From: Sphaeroforma sirkka
Lineage: Eukaryota > Opisthokonta > Ichthyosporea > Ichthyophonida
Length of the DNA stretch: 64,000 nt
Assembly (NCBI GenBank): GCA_001586965.3
Contig: LUCW03001478.1
Span: 1 to 64,000 of the forward strand
Direction of reading: 5' to 3'
Shown here in pieces: positions 19,450 to 31,434 of the stretch. Below the pieces are notes generated by a model, which was given only the letters and a program-made list of their open reading frames with translations, had not been told where the DNA came from and ran no database searches. Position 1 is the first letter of the stretch. Every line of letters begins with the position of its first letter. The translations under genes and the position numbers were made by a program.

Positions 19450-19698
19450 TTGTGGTCAGAATACAAGTACTTAGATTTATTTGATTAGTTTAGGTTTATT
19501 ACAAGTTTTGCAGTTTATCAGAATAATCTGATAAACTGGGTTTTAGGGTTTTGCTGGTTTTACAGCACATGACTAATGACTCATTTAAGAGTCAGTCATT
19601 TTAGGATTACTGTTTATAATTACTAATAAATGAACAACGTCCCCCTCCCTGAGGAGGGAGAACGTTGAGATACAGTTATCTCGCGTATACTTACTACA
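19450..19698 (+). repeat. LTR of family B, 3' LTR of B2
   Basis: Forward orientation: TTGTGGTCAGAATACAAG at left, CGTATACTTACTACA at right, preceded by the polypurine tract TTTGGGGGGG. It is the right boundary of the retrotransposon stack; host sequence begins at 19699. Confidence 0.9.
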
Positions 19699-20431
19699 AC
19701 AAGCGAACTAGCAAACAAGCAAACGCACGAATAACTGAACGAAAACACCCTCAAACAAACATGAAAAACCAACTAAACCGGCTGGAATCTAACAAAATAA
19801 ACAAGTGAAGAAGCTCGTATACCATGTAAATAAGTACTACAATCTAACGCTAACGCGAATGCAATAGGCTATTTGTTATACCAACCTTATTGTATAGCTC
19901 ACTGTATGGTTGTATATAGAATATCGAGTTAACCACACCACGCTCAATCGTGACAGCTCGGATCATAGCGAACATCTCAATCATGTGCACATCAGCATTG
20001 TACACCATCATAACATATAAAACCATCGTACAAATGATACAGCCTTTAAGTGGGACGTATGTTTCCAGTCAAGACTAGCACACTTACACTTGTATTTGAA
20101 CTAGCCAATAAAGACAGACGTATCCCATCAAACGTTGCTACACTTCGAATCAAGACTAACAGTACGCCTTGTGACCGAACCAATCAATAAATCACTCATA
20201 GAATATGGAGAGAACATCGGCGACACACGCATGTCTACGGCATACCAAAATCCACAGATTCACGACGGGATATTGATAGTTAACTTTTATCAACGACTCC
20301 ATGCTCCCACCATGCACTCACACGTATCAAAAACCTCTAAAACTTCTAAAACACTCGCTGCGAACAAATTTGAGAATGACGTATTAAACCATGTACATGG
20401 CGTGTGTAGTACTTCATAACATCTTACATAC
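19699..20431 (-). other. intron or flank of the minus-strand ankyrin gene
   Basis: Host sequence with the same modules as other introns of the array: CAAAC-rich stretch (GTTTG-rich on the sense strand), CAGCTCGGATCATAG segment and the CATGTACATGGCG segment just before the next exon. No gene or exon seen; the 3' part of the ankyrin gene is not found because the B2 element borders it. Confidence 0.5.
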
Positions 20432-20521
20432 ATTATCTTCGGCCTCAATGTTGGCATCTCTCTCTACGAGCAGCAGCACGAATTCGCGAGAAGAAGCCAA
20501 ATGCAGTGGCGTTCACCCATG
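20432..20521 (-). pseudogene. ankyrin repeat exon, dead
   Basis: 90 bp instead of 99. The TPLH core is recognisable (ACGCCACTGCAT) with donor GTATGT and acceptor GTCAG, but the third codon is TGA where TGG is usual, and the middle of the repeat (GHKEV part) is shortened, so the end reads out of frame. Confidence 0.75.
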
Positions 20522-20943
20522 CTGACGGAGTAAACAAACAAACAGTCGTGTGCTGTGTGAACCACATCACTGCTATTACATGTACAGTTCTGCACCCACC
20601 ACAACCCCAAACAACAAACAAGAAATGAATGATCAAACAAACCTAAAAGCGCTAAACGCTAAACCATAGCCCTAATACCCAATCAATAACCTAATGAACA
20701 AACAAACAACAAGCAACAATCAATACCATTAAAAAATACAAATGGATGAACAAGCGAACAAAACAAACTAGTACACAAACATACACAACCAAAACACTAA
20801 ACGCTTTGTACCAGACCCACCATAGAGTTCGCCGAAATGGCTAAGGCGTGATAGCTCAGATCATAGTACATGGCTCACACACGTGAACACCAGCATAGAT
20901 ATACGACGGAGGCATGTGTAGTACTTCAAAACATCTTACATAC

Positions 20944-21042
20944 ATTATCTTTGGCCTCAATGTTGGCATCTCTCTCCAACAGCAGCAGTACGACTTCTTT
21001 GTGGACATATAAAACAGCCCAATGCAGTGGCGTACTCCCATG
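20944..21042 (-). CDS. ankyrin repeat exon, intact
   Basis: 99 bp, 33 residues, open: STPLHWAVLYVHKEVVLLLL then ERDANIEAKDN. The first and second ankyrin helices and the loop are clear. Acceptor CCGTCAG and donor GTATGTAAG on the minus strand. Confidence 0.8.
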
Positions 21043-21665
21043 CTGACGGGGTAAAAAAGCAAACAGTCGTGTACTGTGAGAACCACCTCACTGCTATTAC
21101 ATGTGCAGTTGTGCACCAACCACAACCCCAAACAACAAACAAGAAATGAATGATCAAACAAACCTAAAAGCGCTAAACCATGACCCTAGAACCCAATCAA
21201 TACCCTAATGAACAAACAAACAGCAAACAACAATCAATACCATAAAAAAAAACAAACGGGTGGACAAGCGAACAAAACAAACAAGCAAACAAACATACAC
21301 AACTAAAACTCTAAACCCTTACACCAGACACCCCATAGAGTTCGCCGAATTGGCTAAGGCGTGACAGCTCAGATCATAGTACATGGCTCACACACGTGAA
21401 CACCAGCATTGTAAAGATGTGTATTATAGCTCTGATTAAGAAATAAGCCTTGCGGCAGGGGGGGGTAAAAAAGTCAATCAACAGACAGCTCATGAATGAC
21501 GGGAAAATTGACTGCGACACGGGTATGACTGCAAAATACCTGAAGTCAAGAAAATCATCACAGACCTTGAATGACACCTTGCAGCATCATGTGCCCACAC
21601 GTATGCACACTCAAGACCTTAAATATATCAATTGACAAACAAGACAACGACTCATAACACCATGC

Positions 21666-21701
<36 letters not shown>

Positions 21702-21961
21702 ATACAATATATATTAATACGGAATTATAGAGGTGTTTGTTCTTGACGTTTGGGTGACGTCGTTTGTATAAATATATATTTATATATATACTGTAGTGCT
21801 GTGCTATGCAGACATTTCATTTCTAGATTGGCTTATCACGTATGACCTGTTGATAAATTGAGGCTGCGAACATATGAGGTTTTTCAAGCCCTATTACATA
21901 CGTCGGTATGGATGTGATATATAAGCAAACGAAGTGTAGTGCTTCATAACCTCTTACATAC
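21043..21961 (-). other. intron of minus-strand ankyrin gene
   Basis: Typical array intron: conserved 90-bp 3' end, CAAAC-rich tract and CAGCTCAGATCATAG module. It includes a (TA)n run near 21669-21700 and a TATATA-rich patch to 21790. No exon seen. Confidence 0.5.
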
Positions 21962-22060
21962 GTTATTTATGGCCTCCACGGTAGCATCCCGCTCCAACAG
22001 CAGCTGTACAACTTCTTTGTGCCCATGTACACAAGCAAAACGATACCAGACACTGGCATC
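21962..22060 (-). pseudogene. ankyrin repeat exon with lost acceptor
   Basis: 99 bp open: DASVWYRFACVHGHKEVVQL then LLERDATVEAINN. The second half is a good ankyrin repeat, but the TPLH turn is replaced by VWYR and the base pair before the exon is TG rather than AG, so normal splicing at this point is unlikely. Donor GTATGTAAG is present. Confidence 0.65.
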
Positions 22061-23006
22061 CAGGATAACACTTACAGAATGCAGAATTTTTCCAAATAGC
22101 ACTAAAGGAATATCACTAGACAGGCTGCACAGCCGTATCAATCGAGAACCATGCACGTGGTAGGCAAACAAACAAACGACAACAAACGACAATCAATAAA
22201 CAAATGAACAAACAAACGAACAATGAATGTGTTAACAAAAAACAAACAAACGCATGAACAGCTAACTCAGCGGCCCACACTGATAAATGAACAAAAATAA
22301 ATACGAAACCACAAATAAACACGAAAACTTATCAAATCGCAAATAGTTCAGTTCATATACCATGTAAATACGTGCTGCAATACCTATCGATAACGCAAAT
22401 GTACTCAGGTTTTTAGTCATATCGACCTTCAGTGTGCTTTAATTACCGTGTAGACTCATCGGCAGAGATGTAAACCAGACACATCACGAGTTCGCAGCAT
22501 TGGCTCAAGCGTGACAGCTCAGATCGCAAAGAGCGTCTCAAACAGGTGAACATTAGCATTACACACCATCATAACATTTAGAGCCATCATACAAATGATA
22601 CGACCTTTATGTGGACGTATATTTCCAGACAAGCCTTGCACACTTACACTTGTAATTAAACTAAATATTAAAGACAAACGTATATCATCAAATGTTGCCA
22701 CACTTCCAAACGATGTGTCGCATAACTCTGAATTAAAAAATAAGCACAGAAACGAACAAGCCTTGCGTCACGGCACATAAAGTCAACCAACAAACAAAAA
22801 AATTTAAAAAAACCCCAAAAAACTGACTGCGATTCGAGCATGAGTGCAGAATATCTGAAGATAAGAAAAACATGAACCTTTAATGATAACTTGCAACATC
22901 ATGTATATACCGAAACCTATGCACACTCACGACAATTGACAAATCAGACAATGACTTATAGAACCATGCGCACAGTGTGTGTGGTGCTTCATAACCTCTT
23001 ACATAC
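22061..23006 (-). other. intron of minus-strand ankyrin gene
   Basis: Array intron with CAAAC-rich tract (22160-22330), the GACCTTCAGTGTGC module, CAGCTCAGATCGCAAAG module and TTTATGTGGACGTATATTTCC module, all with plus-gene counterparts in reverse complement. No exon seen. Confidence 0.5.
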
Positions 23007-23105
23007 TCTGTCTTTGACCTCCACGTTGGCATCCCTCTCATACAGCAGCTGCATTACGTCTTTAAGGCCATCTGAACAAACTCTATGCGATGGCGTCCAC
23101 CCATT
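23007..23105 (-). CDS. ankyrin repeat exon, intact
   Basis: 99 bp open: NGWTPSHRVCSDGLKDVMQL then LYERDANVEVKDR. TPxH turn and NVE end conserved. Acceptor TTGTCAG and donor GTATGTAAG are good. Confidence 0.8.
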
Positions 23106-25239
23106 CTGACAAAGTTAAGAAACAAACAGTCGTGCACGGTGAAAACCACATCACTGCTATTACATGTGCAGTTGTGCACTAACCAAAACACCCGCCAAAC
23201 AAAACCGATGATATAAATGCAGATAGTACTACGCAGATCGCGTGTCATATATAGACCAAGAACTATGCAACATAATATGATACTGCTAGCATAACATAAA
23301 TAGCGCGTGATTTACAGACCCGTTACTTTGCTGCAACACTTCAGTATTGGTCTATAGCACAAACCTGCGCCACAATGCCCAATTTCATTCACAGTGACAC
23401 TGCTAGTAGTGAGATACAATACGTGGAAATATTGGAACAGAGGTCGATATCATTCCAACGTTGCAATGTTCACCGTGCTGACAGTGCAAGCGGTAATGGT
23501 ATAGTTGACGCAGTCTCTGTATATACAAAACCAAAACTAGACTATCCATTTATAATACAAACACTGAACTGTAATACCTGTAACTGATCAAGACCATAAC
23601 ACAAATTGGTAGAGTGCAGACTGTACATATATCAACAGAAGACAACCCTCATATTCTATGTCAAAACGAAACATATGTCACCACAAAAATTTCAAGAGAG
23701 CTTAACTTTTGAAATTTTTCTAGTCTTTAGATTAATAGGGTTTTAGGGTTAATAACAAGCATCCTGAAACCTAATACCTCTTCGACCAATACACCAGTGA
23801 CATGCAGCTATCGAGATTGGAAGAACAGCCCGAAACAGGACAGAAATACACCACTAAGTGTTTATGGTCTATTTACAAACATTTGGATGTGCTGTAGGTG
23901 CCGCTGATCTCTGTACTCTAGAAATACAATCAGTATGTGGGTGTATTCATGGTGACCAGTGCTATCAGAAGGCAAAGTGCCTATGCGGATAAATGGTTCA
24001 TGATAATCCCACCAGCACACACCTGCAACACAGACTACGCATACATTTCGTGCTAGCAGAGATAACTTAAGAACACAACAACAATTGTATTGGAGGATAT
24101 TCCCAGACAATCCGATATATCATGACACCAACAGTCTCCTTATTGGCTCAGTAAAAAAGTACACCACATACGTCTAACAACGTGTATAGGTCATTGCTCG
24201 CCAAAAGTGCTACGCATTCATAAATGAATAGTGATGTATCACAACTCCACTACACCAACAAGCACAAGGGAGGCAGCATAGCCGCATCAATTGAGTACCA
24301 TGCATGAGATAGGCATACAAACAAACAACAAACGAAGAGACCAACCAAAATATGACGTAACTACGAATAAAAATTAAATAAACTTACCAACAAACTAGCA
24401 ACAAACAACAAAAAACAAATAATAAACTTATGAATCAAACAAGCACACAAAAAAAAAGGATCAGCAAGCGAACAAACAGACAAACAAACAAAGGCATGAA
24501 CATCTGAATAAACACACTGATAACCCAACAAACAAAAAAAAACCATTGACAAACAATCAGACCTATTACGAACTAATGAATAAGCTCATACATCTAAATA
24601 CGTCCTACATATCCTTCGGTAACGCAAATGCAATTAGGCTGAATGTTGTTTTGACCTTCATTGTATGACATACTATGTAAGTGTGATTTGTTTATCGGTT
24701 TCACGCAGCGACGGAGATCCCAATCAGACACACCATGAGTTCACAGAATTGGTTCAGGTGTGGCAGCTCAGATCATTGTAAACATCTCAGACACGTGAAC
24801 ATCAGGATTCTATACAATCGTGACAAACTGTGTCGTTATGAAAATGACGCGTGTCATACATACGTATATATCTGTATCGGATCTGCAAAAGATCACCGAG
24901 GCATCCTATCACTTGTTGTTACAATACTACCGAGCATCATGACTATACCATAACATAGCATCAAGTACAGGAGCAATAAGTCTGGCGACAGCGTAGATTG
25001 AAAAATATTCAAATCGGACATACAATACGGGGAAAGCGTGAGCGACATACGAATGTCTGCAGCAAATCGAAAATCAGAGAGCCTAAACCCTAAAACAACT
25101 TGCATCCACGACGTTATACTCGCACCATGTACCCAAATGTATACACACTCACGAGAAGATAGTGGCGGCGAACAACTCTGAGAATGGCCCACTATACCAC
25201 GCACACAATGTGTGAGGTACTTAAAGACCTCTTACATAC
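23106..25239 (-). other. intron of minus-strand ankyrin gene
   Basis: 2.1 kb array intron. 23461-24746 is nearly identical to 31726-33010. A telomere-like AGGGTTTTAGGGTT lies at 23737-23750. No exon seen. Confidence 0.5.
23461..24746. repeat. 1.3-kb intronic duplicate, copy 1
   Basis: Colinear with 31726-33010 at a nearly constant offset of about 8,264 bp; long identical runs, for example 23860-24000 against 32130-32270. Much higher identity than other paralogous introns. Confidence 0.85.
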
Positions 25240-25338
25240 TCTATTTTTGGCCTACACATTGGCATTCCACTCCAGAAGCAGCTGCGCCACTTCTTTGTGG
25301 CTATTACGACAAACAAGATGCAGTGGCGTGTTCCAATG
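25240..25338 (-). pseudogene. ankyrin repeat exon with nonsense codon
   Basis: 99 bp: NTPLHLVCRNSHKEVAQLLL then EWNANV, followed by TAG where GAG is usual, then AKNR. Acceptor and donor are intact. A translated transcript would end here unless the exon is skipped. Confidence 0.75.
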
Positions 25339-28152
25339 CTGACAGGGTGAATAAACAAACAGTCGTGCACTGTGAGAAACACATCTCTATTGTTGCGTAT
25401 GCAGTTGTGCACCCACGACAGCACTCGCAATCGCAACAGATAATGACGATGAAGATAGATAGTAGTATTACAGATAGCTCGTGATATACAGACCCCTTAC
25501 TTTGCTAAAACATAACTTTGACAGCCCTGCGCCGCAATATCCAATTTCATTCAAGGCCACACTTCAAGTAGTGAAGTGAAATACTCAGAGACATTGGGAC
25601 AGAGGTCGATATCATAGGAAGCGCTGAATGATCATGATGCCGACAGTACACGCGATTGTGGTGTAGTTGACGCAGCCTCTGTATATACAGGATCAAAACT
25701 AGACTATTCACTTAGAATGCAAACACTGCACTTTAATAAAAGGCCACAACATAACTAGCGCAGAGACACACTGTGAGTATATGAACAGAAGACAACTTTG
25801 TATCCTTTATCAGAACGGAACACATCCGACAATACGCCGGCTTAACTTTTTAGAATTTGTAGGTTTTAGGTTTACGAGGTTTTAGGGTTGATACCAAGCA
25901 CCCTGCGACTTGAAAACTTTTTAACATGTACACCAATGGCAGGCGCCTATCGACATTGCAGCAACAGCACAATACAGGTCATACATCGCTATGTGTCTAT
26001 GATATATCTACTATAAACAGATGGTTGTGTTGTGGGCGTAGTAGACGTCGATCAGCTCTGTACTAGGGTTTCAGTTCAAGCACAGACTACGTATTTACAT
26101 CATGCTGATAGCCGAACGCAAGAATGTATCACCATTTTATGAGAGGTGGTCACCAGTCACTAATATATCATGTCACCAACGGTCTCCTCATTGGCGTAGA
26201 AAAAAAAGAGAACTATATACGTTCATAAAAGTTTGGGCCCTTGCGCGTCAAAAGTGATACGCATTTACAAATTAAAAGTAAATACCGCAACTACACACAC
26301 CACTTACAATGTCACATTGTCACTATATCAGTGTACTTATGTAGCCACTGGAAATATAAACGATATAAAAAAACGACAAACAGAATATCAACCATAAAAA
26401 ATAAATGAACGAACAAAGTGGCAAACAAGCTAACGGACGAACAACCACACGAACGAAAAAATTATCACGCAGACAACGCATGTATTCAATGTACAATACT
26501 GTCACAGACCACCGCACAAACGGAATTATACAAAATATGGCTTTGGCAAAGAACAAACTGGAAAGTTAAAATTTTGATCCACATTTTGCCTAATTAGCTA
26601 GCAGTTGGGTATGCTCACACGGAACGTCATAATAAGCAAATGACTTTCGAAGTTCTTTAAAATTCCAACCGACTGTGACTGTAATATCCGTTCCAATGTT
26701 CACGAGTGCCGAATCAGCCTATGTATACATACATAGATACATAGAGTACAAGTATGTTGTTGTCAACTTACTATACTTCGACAGCATAAAAAATACACAC
26801 GACTCCTTCTCACCGCCAAAATAGTATATTGTAACATTTGTGGTACTGCCGACAAGCTGGACACAAACGGTAACTTGCAAAGATCTAAAAGCATATACAC
26901 AGGTTGCGCAGCAGTGTAAAAGATGGCACAATCCCACTGCGTTTCCATACGACCACCGCAGAGAGTCGTTTAGACTATCTGCTGCATCCCAAGGGAAAAT
27001 GCTTAAGATCTGAACGTGAGTGAACGACACATAGTCGTAAATTCAAGTACATATGTCGTGTGTATGCAATCGAATTGTGGCGACGCACACCTGGCATACC
27101 GTGGTTGTTCAATATGTGTGATTCGAGTACGGAAGTACATCTGCACCCCTCGACGATTCAGTGTACTATTGTACTGCACTGACCATGTGACAATTCTTAT
27201 TTAAAAAAAAATATGTTTGGTCTAATGCAATGGAACTTTCAACATTCAATAACATGTAAAAGTCATCATGCGTTTCACAATGGCACTGCAAAAGAATAGC
27301 ACGGCGCAAACAATACCACACATTCCCATCCTGCAAAACATCTGCATATGCAGATATATATATACATATATATATATATATAAATACATAAATATAAAAT
27401 GACGTACCAACGAACAAACAAAATCACACACAAACGAAGAAACAACAAACAATAAACAACAAGCAACAATCAACCAACTAATGATTAAACAAACGAACAA
27501 ACAAACAAACAAACGCACGAACAACTGACGAACATACACGGACAAAAACAAATAAACAGAAACAACTACTGACTGACAAACATGCAAACCTAGTAACGGA
27601 CAAATGATGCAGCTCATATGCCATGTATATACGTACTACATGTCCATCAATCGGTAACGCGAACGTAATTAGGCCTTAGTTCGTAAGTTCGCAGATTTGC
27701 CTCACGCGTGACAGCTCAGATCATAGTAAATGTAGAAGACCCGTGAGCATCAGCATTGTATGCTGCCGTTACAGGCTGTATGTGAATGAAAATGACACGA
27801 ACTTTATCTCATACGGGTTTTTAGGAAACCCTAAAAACCGACGTACCAAGATATTAGCAACGTACATACGGACATATCTGTATAAAGGTCTGTAAAAGAA
27901 AACTGAAGCATTTTATCAATTACTGCTACACTACTATCGAGCATCATGAATTTACCATGGCGTTACATCAAGTGCTGGAAATATAAACCTTGATACAGTG
28001 TACACTACACAAATTAATAAATCGCACATATGATATGAGGTAAACTTAAGCGACATACGAATGTCTGCAGCAAACTGAAAAACAGAGATTAAACATCGGA
28101 CATTGATTAACAACTTGCATCCATGGATACGCCTTATTCCCACCATGTACTA
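25339..28152 (-). other. intron of minus-strand ankyrin gene, upstream of copia remnant
   Basis: 2.8 kb of array intron modules (the GTCGATATCAT, GACGCAGCCTCTGTATATAC and CATCCTGCAAAACATCTGC segments), CAAAC-rich tract at 27410-27560, a (TA)n patch at 27353-27381 and telomere-like tracts at 25865-25890 and 27813-27840. No exon seen. Confidence 0.5.
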
Positions 28153-28601
28153 TGTGAATTTTTCAACTCTGTGAAGGTACTCTTTATTTACTTTTGTACT
28201 CCGTATTTATACTATTTTTCGTTAAAATTGAACGGCCCTCTCGGCTCGAAAATTTCCTTTGCCAAGAAATTCAAACGGACGTGCGCGGTCTATTTTTAGA
28301 TTCCATCTCTAAAAATACAAACACAATTTCTACAAATACACTTAAACTTCTAAGACTCATAACTCAATGAATATTCACTCAAACAACTTAAATAAGGTGT
28401 CATATGAAAGGGAAAACCATTTCCTATCAAATGACACCTGTAACAAAATTACACATATAATAGGTCAAACACAATCGGCGTACGAAACACATTCGTAAAC
28501 ACAACATACAAAAACATACTTAGATAATTGGTTCCTCGATGGACTAGGTCTGAGTCCCAACACTTAAACATCATTCACCTTTGACAATATGATTTTCTAC
28601 A
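28153..28601 (-). repeat. copia-type LTR
   Basis: 449 bp; minus-strand reading starts TGTAGAAAATCATATTGTC and ends AAAAATTCACA. Next to it on the pol side is GGGGGAG, the expected polypurine tract. Contains GGTGTCATATGAAAGG and its inverse ATGACACC, forming an internal inverted repeat (28400-28438). The second LTR is not seen. Confidence 0.7.
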
Positions 28602-28704
28602 CTCCCCCATGGACGCAAGACATAGTCATCAGACATCATTCGACATGTATCTCCTCCACAAACTAGCCACAACGACAAAGAGATGTAGACACGACAGCAC
28701 ATCG

Positions 28705-29223
28705 TTAGCAGCGACGTTTCATCATGTGACTTCGGTGCTTCACGAAAGCAACCTTAGGCAATGCCTTGGTCAATGCATCGGCAATCATCAACTCAGACCG
28801 GCAGTCTTCCAATGCGATGATCTTCTTTTCACATAACTCTCGCACGTAATGATATTTGATATCAATATGCTTACTGCGCTTGGTGGTCAATTCCTCAGCC
28901 ATCTTCTTAGCAGTCTGATTGTCCTCGTAACAAACTACAGATTGATCAGTGGCTCGTCCTAGCTCAGATAGCAAATACAAAGCAGTCTTTACGTCACGGC
29001 AAGACTCTGCAAGACTGACATACTCTGCCTCAGAAGTAATTAGGGTGACAAGTGTCTGACGGCGCGCCCCCCAGTAGACTGGGGCATTTGTGATGAATAC
29101 CAGATAGCCAGAACGAGATCGTTTGTCTTTCTCGCCCCCATAGCTTGCATCATTATTCTCATCGTCGAGGTCTGGGCAGTCTCGTTTGATATGCCCTGGT
29201 TTCTTACAATTCAAACACGCCAT
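28705..29223 (-). CDS. copia zinc knuckle and RNase H segment
   Basis: 172 residues. CCHC knuckle CLNCKKPGHIKRDC at the start, then the C-terminal RNase H of Ty1/copia pol: SGYLVFITNAPVYWGARRQ, SEAEYVSLAESCRDV, YEDNQTAKKMAEE, KHIDIKYHYVRELC. This combination is diagnostic for copia elements. Fossil. Confidence 0.85.
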   Translation of the reverse strand: MACLNCKKPGHIKRDCPDLDDENNDASYGGEKDKRSRSGYLVFITNAPVYWGARRQTLVTLITSEAEYVSLAESCRDVKTALYLLSELGRATDQSVVCYEDNQTAKKMAEELTTKRSKHIDIKYHYVRELCEKKIIALEDCRSELMIADALTKALPKVAFVKHRSHMMKRRC

Positions 29224-29813
29224 CTTACCACGACAACTAGCCCGAGTATGCCCGGGCTAAAGGCACTTGAAACAAGTAAGCTCCCGGCCATCTCTACTAC
29301 CAAAGTCACCTCTTGGTCGGTCGAAACCACCTCCTCGTCGACCCTTCTGGGCTTGGTGGTTACCCTTGTGGTATCGTCCATTAGCATAAAGACCGATATC
29401 TTCCTCGTCGTTGTCATCATCGTAGAGACCGAGTCAGTCTCAAACACAATGGCGGCTTCCTTCACTTGCTCATAGCTGAATCGATTTCCGTTTGCAAACT
29501 TCGCATTCAAGTCAATCTTCAGCGGCGCAAACTGGCGTGGAAGGCCCTTCGTGAAGGATATGCGTTTCCAAATATTAGTCAACTCATCCCCCTGACCTGC
29601 AAGCTGGCCAAATAGAATCTCATATCGGTCGGCGAGTTCAGCAACATTTTCTCCATCGTTCATCTTCATCCTATCTAACTTCTGAGTCAACGCGTCCAGA
29701 TTGGCCTCCGTCTGGCGGTTCATTGCGGTAGCGATCTGAGCCAAGGCAACTGCAGGGTTATCAGTGTTACAGACGTATCCAAGACAACTGTCTTCAACGC
29801 TCTGGACAATCAT
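29211..29813 (-). CDS. copia gag segment
   Basis: 200 residues, including the UBN2-type copia gag core (DALTQKLDRMKMNDGENVAE, YEILFGQLAGQGDELTN, RISFTKGLPRQFAPLK). The gag core is repeated in inverted orientation at 29891-30175. Fossil. Confidence 0.75.
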   Translation of the reverse strand: MIVQSVEDSCLGYVCNTDNPAVALAQIATAMNRQTEANLDALTQKLDRMKMNDGENVAELADRYEILFGQLAGQGDELTNIWKRISFTKGLPRQFAPLKIDLNAKFANGNRFSYEQVKEAAIVFETDSVSTMMTTTRKISVFMLMDDTTRVTTKPRRVDEEVVSTDQEVTLVVEMAGSLLVSSAFSPGILGLVVVVRWRV

Positions 29814-29877
29814 GGAGTAGGCAATCTCCCTCTCACGGTCTGTAGCGGCATTGAAGACGGCCTTTTCCTTCAGCTTA

Positions 29878-30178
29878 GATCGCTACCGCAATGAACCGCC
29901 AGACGGAGGCCAATCTGGACGCGTTGACTCAGAAGTTAGATAGGATGAAGATGAACGATGGAGAAAATGTTGCTGAACTCGCCGACCGATATGAGATTCT
30001 ATTTGGCCAGCTTGCAGGTCAGGGGGATGAGTTGACTAATATTTGGAAACGCATATCCTTCACGAAGGGCCTTCCACGCCAGTTTGCGCCGCTGAAGATT
30101 GACTTGAATGCGAAGTTTGCAAACGGAAATCGATTCAGCTATGGGCAAGTGAAGGAAGCCGCCATTGTGTTTGAGACT
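29878..30178 (+). repeat. inverted copy of copia gag segment
   Basis: Reverse complement of about 29445-29738 with very few differences, separated from it by about 140 bp, so the two arms could fold back on each other. Confidence 0.85.
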
Positions 30179-30289
30179 GGACTATTTGGTTTGGTGATCA
30201 GTAGTCTCTCTGTCTCTCAAATTAGCGTTCTCTAACTCCCACACGTATACACACCCACGAGATGACACTCGCGGCGAACAACTCTGAGA

Positions 30290-30306
30290 ATCCCTAAAAC
30301 CCTAAA
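30290..30306. repeat. telomere-like insert in intron
   Basis: CCCTAAAACCCTAAAATA stands here between GAGAAT and ACCACGCACAC. The paralogous intron at 25176-25195 has GGCCCACTAT in that place. Confidence 0.75.
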
Positions 30307-30352
30307 ATAAACCACGCACACGGCGTGTGAAGTACTTAAGACCTCTTACATA

Positions 30353-30451
30353 TTTGGTTACGGTGTAAATGTTGGCGTATCTCTTCAAGAGCAGTTGCGC
30401 CACTTCCTTATGGCCATTAGCACACGCAGACTGCAGTGGCGTCAACTCAAT
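30353..30451 (-). pseudogene. ankyrin repeat exon with altered splice sites
   Basis: 99 bp open: IELTPLQSACANGHKEVAQL then LLKRYANIYTVTK. The acceptor reads CG instead of AG and the usual GTATGT donor has lost its first base, although GTAAG three bases further could still serve and would add one Tyr in frame. Repeat core is good; use of the exon is doubtful. Confidence 0.65.
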
Positions 30452-31335
30452 CGGACGAAGTGAAGAAACAAACATTCGTACACTGTGAGAACGGCAGCAC
30501 TATTACGTATACAGTTGTGCACTCACCAAAACACCCGCCATCACAACCGATGATGTAAATGAAGATAGTACTACGCTGATCGCGTGTCACATACATACCA
30601 AAAACTATGCAACAACATATCAGTGTTAGACTATAGCAAAAAAAGTTCCCAGCACCTACCTGCAACATAAACCACGCATTATAACATGCTAATAGAGAAA
30701 ACACAAATGAAGATAGTACTACGCTGATCGCGTGTAACATACATACCAAAAACTATGCAACAACATATCAGTGTTAGACTATAGCAAAAAAAAGTTCCCA
30801 GCACCTACCTGCAACATAAACCACGCATATATAACATGCTAATAGAGAAAACACAAAAACATATCAACCATTTTATGGGCCAAAGGCCATTATATTGACC
30901 TGCGTTGTATGGTTCACTACAGAAGTGTTTGAATACAACCAGATACAACCAACCCATAAACGACACGAGATTTCTATGGAAAGTATATATTCAGACAAAT
31001 ATACATGTATTAAGACTAGATATAAGAGACGGACGTATCTTGTCAACCGTTACTACACCTTATAGAACATCTCTAATTTAGTAATAAGTACCGAATCAAT
31101 AAATATTGCGCGAGTGTACTCAAACTAATCAAGAAATAATATTTAAGAGATGGAAAAACAGACTGTGACATGCGCATGACTACAGTATACTTGAAGCTAA
31201 TAGATTCACCATAGACCTTGAAACATAACTTGCAACGTGAACATTAGCATACTTGCATCGTGTACTCAAACGTATGCACACTCACGACATAGAACCATGC
31301 ACAAAGTGTGAGGTGCTTCAAGATCGCTTACATAC
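30452..31335 (-). other. intron of minus-strand ankyrin gene
   Basis: Array intron with a 148-bp tandem duplication (30558-30856) and the TATGTTGCAG|GTAGG motif twice (around 30650 and 30805 on the minus strand). No exon seen. Confidence 0.5.
30558..30856. repeat. 148-bp tandem duplication in intron
   Basis: Two near-identical units starting AATGAAGATAGTACTACGC at 30558 and 30706. They differ by a few bases. Confidence 0.9.
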
Positions 31336-31434
31336 GCTGTCTTTCGCCTCCACGTTGGCATTGTTCTCCATGAGCAGTTTCGCCACTTCTTTGTGGCCAT
31401 AAAAACAGGCACGATGTAATGGCATAAACCCATT
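31336..31434 (-). CDS. ankyrin repeat exon, intact
   Basis: 99 bp open: NGFMPLHRACFYGHKEVAKL then LMENNANVEAKDS. Acceptor ATCAG and donor GTATGTAAG are good. Paralogous to the 23007 exon by position in the 8.3-kb repeat unit. Confidence 0.8.

Larger units (their letters stand above)
11420..19698 (+). mobile_element. Ty3/gypsy chromovirus family B, copy B2 (fossil, plus strand)
   Basis: Plus-strand element whose two visible parts are 11420-12966 and 17297-19698, separated by the nested element B3. The bases GACCAC occur on both sides of B3 (12961-12966 and 17297-17302), as expected of a target duplication. Parts in order: end of gag, retropepsin, RT/RNase H part, then RNase H, DAM-like domain, integrase, chromodomain and 3' LTR (19450-19698). 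The left side is cut by B1, inserted within gag. It lies next to the decayed ankyrin gene on its right. Not whole; a few breaks. Confidence 0.85.
28153..30235 (-). mobile_element. Ty1/copia remnant in an ankyrin-gene intron (fossil)
   Basis: Minus-strand copia-type element with one clear LTR at the left (28153-28601), a G-rich polypurine tract next to it, RNase H-type and zinc-knuckle gag segments (28705-29813) and an inverted gag segment (29878-30178). It is small and rearranged, and far from whole. The intron alignment with 25120-25180 is interrupted by this block, which shows it is an insertion into the array. Confidence 0.8.
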
